Shown here: piece by piece, positions 30,455 to 33,547 of the stretch | How positions within the stretch are numbered: the first letter of the stretch is position 1 | Layout of the letters: each line of letters opens with the position of its first letter | Assembly (NCBI GenBank): GCA_949298535.1 | Contig: CASFXA010000010.1 | Location: 1 to 33,547 of the forward strand | Direction of reading: 5' to 3' | Source of the DNA: an uncultured Oscillospiraceae bacterium | GTDB lineage: Bacteria; Bacillota; Clostridia; Oscillospirales; Ruminococcaceae | Length of the DNA: 33,547 bases | Program-made: the position numbers and the translations under genes | Notes under the pieces: model-generated | What the model saw: only the letters and a program-made list of their open reading frames with translations | The model's database searches: none | What the model was told of the DNA's origin: nothing

Positions 30455-30489
30455 GGACCGCCTGGCGGAGCATTTTCGCCAGGCGGTCC
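30455..30489 (+). other. 13-bp hairpin between livJ and livH
   Basis: GGACCGCCTGGCG (30455-30467) pairs perfectly with CGCCAGGCGGTCC (30477-30489) over a 9-base loop. No T-run follows, so it is a leaky terminator at best and more likely a 3' protecting structure for the binding-protein message. Confidence 0.75.
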
Positions 30490-30554
30490 ACTTGTACCGG
30501 GGGCGGCCTGGGTCCTTCCGGTGACAAGGGAACAAACAAGAGAGGTGTGTTCCT

Positions 30555-31430
30555 GTGCAATATTATCTGTCCATCATCCTCTCCGGCATCTCCCTGGGAG
30601 GACAATACGCCCTCATCGCCATCGGCTACACCATGGTGTACGGCATCCTGCGGCTGATTAACTTCGCCCACGGAGACGTGTTCATGGTGGCCGGCCTGAT
30701 GCTGGTGTACCTCAGCGCCTGGCTCCCGCTGCCGGTGAGCCTGCCGCTGATGCTGCTGCTGACGGCAGCCCTGGGCTTCCTCATCGAGCGGGCGGCTTAC
30801 AAGCCTCTGCGTTCCGCCCCCCGGATGAGCTCCATGATCTCCGCCATCGGCGTCAGCTATCTGCTGCAGAACCTGGCCACCTATGTCACCGGCGGTCTGC
30901 CCCAGATGTACCCCAAGATCCCCTTCCTGTCGGATACTGTGGTCATCGCCGGAGTTTCCACCAAGTGGGTCACCATCATCACCCCCTTCCTGGTGCTGGC
31001 GCTGGTTATCGCTCTCACCCAGCTGATTAACCACAGCAAGGTGGGCATGGCCATGCGGGCGGTTGCCAAGGACTTTGAAACCAGCCAGCTGATGGGGATC
31101 AAAATCAACTCTGTCATCTCCGCCACCTTCATCATCGGCTCCTTCCTGGCAGGGTTGGGCTCCATGCTTTATTTCACCAACTATCAGTCCATCGTTCCCC
31201 TCTCCGGCGCGCTGCCCGGCCTGCGGGCCTTTGTGGCGGCGGTGTTCGGGGGCATCGGCTCCATCCCCGGCGCGGTGGTGGGCGCCTTCATCATCGGCAT
31301 CAGCGAGACCGTCATCAAAGGCTCCGACTGGAGCGTCTTTTCCGATGCCTTCACCTTCGCCTTGCTCATCATCATCCTGGTGGTCAAACCCACCGGTCTG
31401 TTTGGTGAGAAGACCACCGATAAAGTGTAA
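30555..31430 (+). CDS. livH: branched-chain amino acid ABC transporter permease LivH
   Basis: Inner-membrane permease of 291 residues with about eight helices. GTG 30555 follows AGAGGTG. Family blocks include SGISLGGQYALIAIGYTMVY, LINFAHGDVFMVAG and the ATPase-docking loop with AMRAVAKDFETSQLMGI, then FVAAVFGGIGSIPGAVVGAF. It forms a heterodimer with LivM. It is separated from livJ by the hairpin and from livM by only 12 bases. Confidence 0.95.
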   Translation: MQYYLSIILSGISLGGQYALIAIGYTMVYGILRLINFAHGDVFMVAGLMLVYLSAWLPLPVSLPLMLLLTAALGFLIERAAYKPLRSAPRMSSMISAIGVSYLLQNLATYVTGGLPQMYPKIPFLSDTVVIAGVSTKWVTIITPFLVLALVIALTQLINHSKVGMAMRAVAKDFETSQLMGIKINSVISATFIIGSFLAGLGSMLYFTNYQSIVPLSGALPGLRAFVAAVFGGIGSIPGAVVGAFIIGISETVIKGSDWSVFSDAFTFALLIIILVVKPTGLFGEKTTDKV

Positions 31431-31442
31431 GGGGGGTCCGCT

Positions 31443-32600
31443 GTGTTACAGGAAAAACGAAACAGAAGCGGCATGATTGCCGTGGTGGGCCTCACGCTGG
31501 CGCTGCTGGCGCTGGTGCTGGTGCTGGAAAACACCATCAAGCCCACCCATATGATCTTTATTGTTCTGAAAAAAAGCGCCGTCTACGCCCTGGTGGCCTC
31601 TTCCATGAACCTTCTCAACGGTTTCACCGGCTTGTTCTCCCTGGGCCAGGCGGGATTCATGCTCCTGGGAGCCTATACTTATTCCATTCTCACCATCCCG
31701 GTGGAGAGCCGGGAGAGCGTCTACTACATCTATGGCGGCTCCGCCATCAAATTCTCCCTGCCGGAGCTGTTTGGCGGCGGCGGCGTGGGATTGGTGCTGG
31801 GGGTTTTGGTGGCCCTCATTCTGGGGGGCTGCGTGGCGGCCCTGGTGGCCTGGCTCATCGGCTTGCCTGTGCTGCGCCTGAAGAGCGACTATCTGGCCAT
31901 CGCCACCCTGGGATTTGGCGAAATCATCCGGGCGGTTTTCCAGTGGGATAAGCTGGGCCCCATCACCAACGGCGCCAACGCCCTGAAAAACTTCCCCACC
32001 TTCTCCAGCTTCAACATCGAAAACGCCGACGGGCAGGTGGTGCTGCGGCTGTCCGCTTTTGTGCCCATGCTGCTGGCGGCGGTCTGCATCGGCATCCTGC
32101 TGCTGCTCATCAACTCCTCCTATGGCCGGGCCTTCAAGGCCATCCGGGAGGACGAGATCGCCGCTGAGGCCATGGGCATCAACCTGGCCAAACACAAGCG
32201 TCTGGCCTTCTGCATCAGCTCCTTCTTCACCGGCGTTGGGGGCGGGATGTTCGCCATGTTCGCCAACCAGGCCCAGGCCAAGAACTTCGTCACCTCCATG
32301 ACCTATGAGATCCTCCTCATTGTGGTTATCGGCGGCATCGGTTCCATCTCCGGGTCCTGCATCGCCTCCTTCCTCTATGTGGCCGCCAGCGAGTGGTGGC
32401 TCCGCTTTCTGGACAGCGAGGCTTACATCGGCGACTTTAAGGTTCCGCTGCTCCGCACCGGCTTCCGGATGGTGGTGTTCTCGGTCATCATCATGATTGT
32501 GGTGCTGTTCTTCCGCCGGGGCCTCATGGGCGATAAGGAGCTGCCGGATCTTTTCCGAATGCTGCGCAGCCGGAAAACCAGAAAGGAGGCGGCAAAATGA
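31443..32600 (+). CDS. livM: branched-chain amino acid ABC transporter permease LivM
   Basis: Second permease of the importer, 385 residues, about ten helices. GTG 31443 follows AAGGGGGG. Visible blocks are MNLLNGFTGLFSLGQAGFM, LRLKSDYLAIATLGFGEIIR, the docking loop GRAFKAIREDEIAAEAMGIN and VVIGGIGSISGSCIASF. An insertion between helices (about 90-115) and another (about 175-200) lie outside the membrane, as usual in LivM. The basic tail (RMLRSRKTRKEAAK) ends in an ATGA overlap with livG. Confidence 0.95.
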   Translation: MLQEKRNRSGMIAVVGLTLALLALVLVLENTIKPTHMIFIVLKKSAVYALVASSMNLLNGFTGLFSLGQAGFMLLGAYTYSILTIPVESRESVYYIYGGSAIKFSLPELFGGGGVGLVLGVLVALILGGCVAALVAWLIGLPVLRLKSDYLAIATLGFGEIIRAVFQWDKLGPITNGANALKNFPTFSSFNIENADGQVVLRLSAFVPMLLAAVCIGILLLLINSSYGRAFKAIREDEIAAEAMGINLAKHKRLAFCISSFFTGVGGGMFAMFANQAQAKNFVTSMTYEILLIVVIGGIGSISGSCIASFLYVAASEWWLRFLDSEAYIGDFKVPLLRTGFRMVVFSVIIMIVVLFFRRGLMGDKELPDLFRMLRSRKTRKEAAK

Positions 32601-33445
32601 GTGAAAATATCCTCCATCTGGACCATGTGACCATGCAGTTTGGCGGCGTGGTGGCGGTGGATGATCTGACCCTGGACGTCAACCAGGGGGAGATCGTCGC
32701 CCTCATTGGCCCCAACGGCGCCGGCAAAACCACCGCCTTCAACTGCATCACCGGCGTTTATGAGCCCACCAACGGTCAGGTTTCCTTTCTGGGGACGCCC
32801 ATTGTGGAGAACTATCCCCAGGGGAAGATGGCGTCCCAATACGCCGGGCAGAACAAGGGGATGTTTACCCACCGCCTGGCGCCCACGCCGGATCATATCA
32901 CCCAGCTGGGCATCGCCCGGACCTTTCAGAACATCCGGCTGTTTGGAGCCCTGACCGTTTTTGAAAACGTCCTCAGCGCCAAGCATATGCGGGCCAAGCA
33001 GAATTTCCTTTCCGCCACCTTCCGCCTCAATCAGAAGGAGGAACAGCGGATGCGGGAGGAATCCATGAAGCTGCTGGAGGAGCAGGGGCTGGCTCATCTC
33101 AAAGACGAGGTGGCTTCCAGTCTGCCCTATGGTCTCCAGCGCCGCCTGGAGATTGCCCGGGCCCTGGCCACCAGCCCCAAACTGCTGCTGCTGGATGAGC
33201 CGGCAGCGGGCATGAATCCTCAGGAGACCCAGGAGCTGACCGACTTTATCCGGCAGATCCGGGAGAAATACGGGCTGTCCATCTTTATGATCGAGCATCA
33301 TATGGACTTGGTGATGCAGATCTCCGAGCGGATTTACGTCCTGGACTTCGGCAAACTCATCGCCCAGGGCCCGCCGGAGACGATCCAGAACGACCAACGG
33401 GTCATTGACGCTTATTTGGGGGTGGCAGACGATGCTGAAAATTGA
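32597..33445 (+). CDS. livG: branched-chain amino acid ABC transporter ATPase LivG
   Basis: Cytoplasmic ATPase of 282 residues that drives import. Walker A GPNGAGKTT is near residue 38, the signature appears as LPYGLQRRLEIARAL, Walker B is LLLLDEPAAGMN, and the switch His lies in MIEHHMDLV. The insertion after Walker A with QLGIARTFQNIRLF (Q-loop) and the LivG-type C-terminal extension (GKLIAQGPPETIQND, VIDAYLG) identify the subfamily. AAAGGAGGCGG precedes the ATG, which overlaps the livM stop. Its 3' end overlaps livF by 14 bases. Confidence 0.96.
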   Translation: MSENILHLDHVTMQFGGVVAVDDLTLDVNQGEIVALIGPNGAGKTTAFNCITGVYEPTNGQVSFLGTPIVENYPQGKMASQYAGQNKGMFTHRLAPTPDHITQLGIARTFQNIRLFGALTVFENVLSAKHMRAKQNFLSATFRLNQKEEQRMREESMKLLEEQGLAHLKDEVASSLPYGLQRRLEIARALATSPKLLLLDEPAAGMNPQETQELTDFIRQIREKYGLSIFMIEHHMDLVMQISERIYVLDFGKLIAQGPPETIQNDQRVIDAYLGVADDAEN

Positions 33446-33547
33446 TGAACTGCGGGTCAATTACGGCGGAATCGAAGCGGTCAAGGGCATCACCTTCCAG
33501 GTGCCGGAGCGGAAAATTGTCACCCTCATCGGCGCCAACGGCGCGGG
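33432..33547 (+). CDS. livF: branched-chain amino acid ABC transporter ATPase LivF (3' end outside window)
   Basis: Second ATPase of the importer; only the first 38 codons are present. The start MLKIDELRVNYGGIEAVKGI and the incomplete Walker A LIGANGA match LivF. The gene begins inside livG, with GGGGGTGG upstream as ribosome site. Confidence 0.93.
   Translation, partial: MLKIDELRVNYGGIEAVKGITFQVPERKIVTLIGANGA

Noticed and set aside
29111..30535. 474-codon open frame opposite livJ
   Set aside because: Gly/Val/Ala-rich shadow of the binding protein without start context.
1..33547. CRISPR arrays, tRNA/rRNA genes, transposons, phage genes
   Set aside because: No regularly spaced repeats, cloverleaf-like or rRNA segments, transposase or integrase frames were seen on reading both strands.

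Overview
The window is GC-rich bacterial chromosome, almost certainly from a spore-forming Clostridia of the Oscillospirales type (Flavonifractor, Oscillibacter or Lawsonibacter-like). This is inferred from the Firmicutes-type yicC-remA-gmk-rpoZ-priA-def-fmt-rsmB-rlmN-stp-prkC-rsgA-thiN block, a SpoIIQ-like peptidase, PASTA kinase signalling, strong AGGAGG ribosome sites and frequent GTG/TTG starts. No tRNA, rRNA, CRISPR array, insertion sequence or phage gene was seen. Every gene lies on the + strand except an MFS transporter and a zinc-dependent phospholipase C-like gene.

Region 1 (1-7000) is envelope and nutrition. A truncated OmpR-type response regulator and its HAMP histidine kinase are separated by a hairpin-rich 121-bp spacer. 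They are followed by a membrane-anchored HtrA protease with its own promoter, an arrangement like CssRS-HtrA secretion stress. Next comes an M20 dipeptidase with a strong sigma-A promoter, then a convergent UMF1-type MFS transporter.

Region 2 (7000-13750) is a patchwork of small transcription units with long gene-free gaps. It holds two tandem half-length TauE/SafE (TSUP) membrane proteins, a SpoIIQ-like M23 peptidase behind a possible forespore promoter, a CBM9-like protein, a 46-residue membrane peptide, a PepV-type dipeptidase, and a convergent phospholipase C-like gene sharing a 14-bp bidirectional terminator with pepV.

Region 3 (13650-28680) is the conserved housekeeping block. It covers an RNA nuclease (yicC), the RemA regulator, GMP kinase, RNA polymerase omega, primosomal helicase, formyl-methionine handling (def, fmt), a membrane zinc protease (YugP), rRNA methyltransferases (rsmB, rlmN), the PP2C phosphatase / PASTA kinase pair, RsgA and thiamine pyrophosphokinase. 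Compared with Bacillus subtilis, coaBC and rpe are missing from their usual slots. Two extra genes are present: a 61-residue single-pass protein carrying the Na+-site motif of oxaloacetate decarboxylase beta (14648-14833) and a 183-residue protein of unknown function after thiN.

Region 4 (28860-33547) is a branched-chain amino acid ABC importer operon (binding lipoprotein, two permeases, two ATPases, the last cut by the window end). It has a near-consensus promoter, CodY-box-like sites upstream, and a 13-bp hairpin between the binding protein and the permeases.

The strongest candidate for something undescribed is the small OadB-motif membrane protein translationally coupled to remA. The 183-residue tail gene of the PASTA-kinase block, the split TSUP pair and the structured intergenic regions come next.
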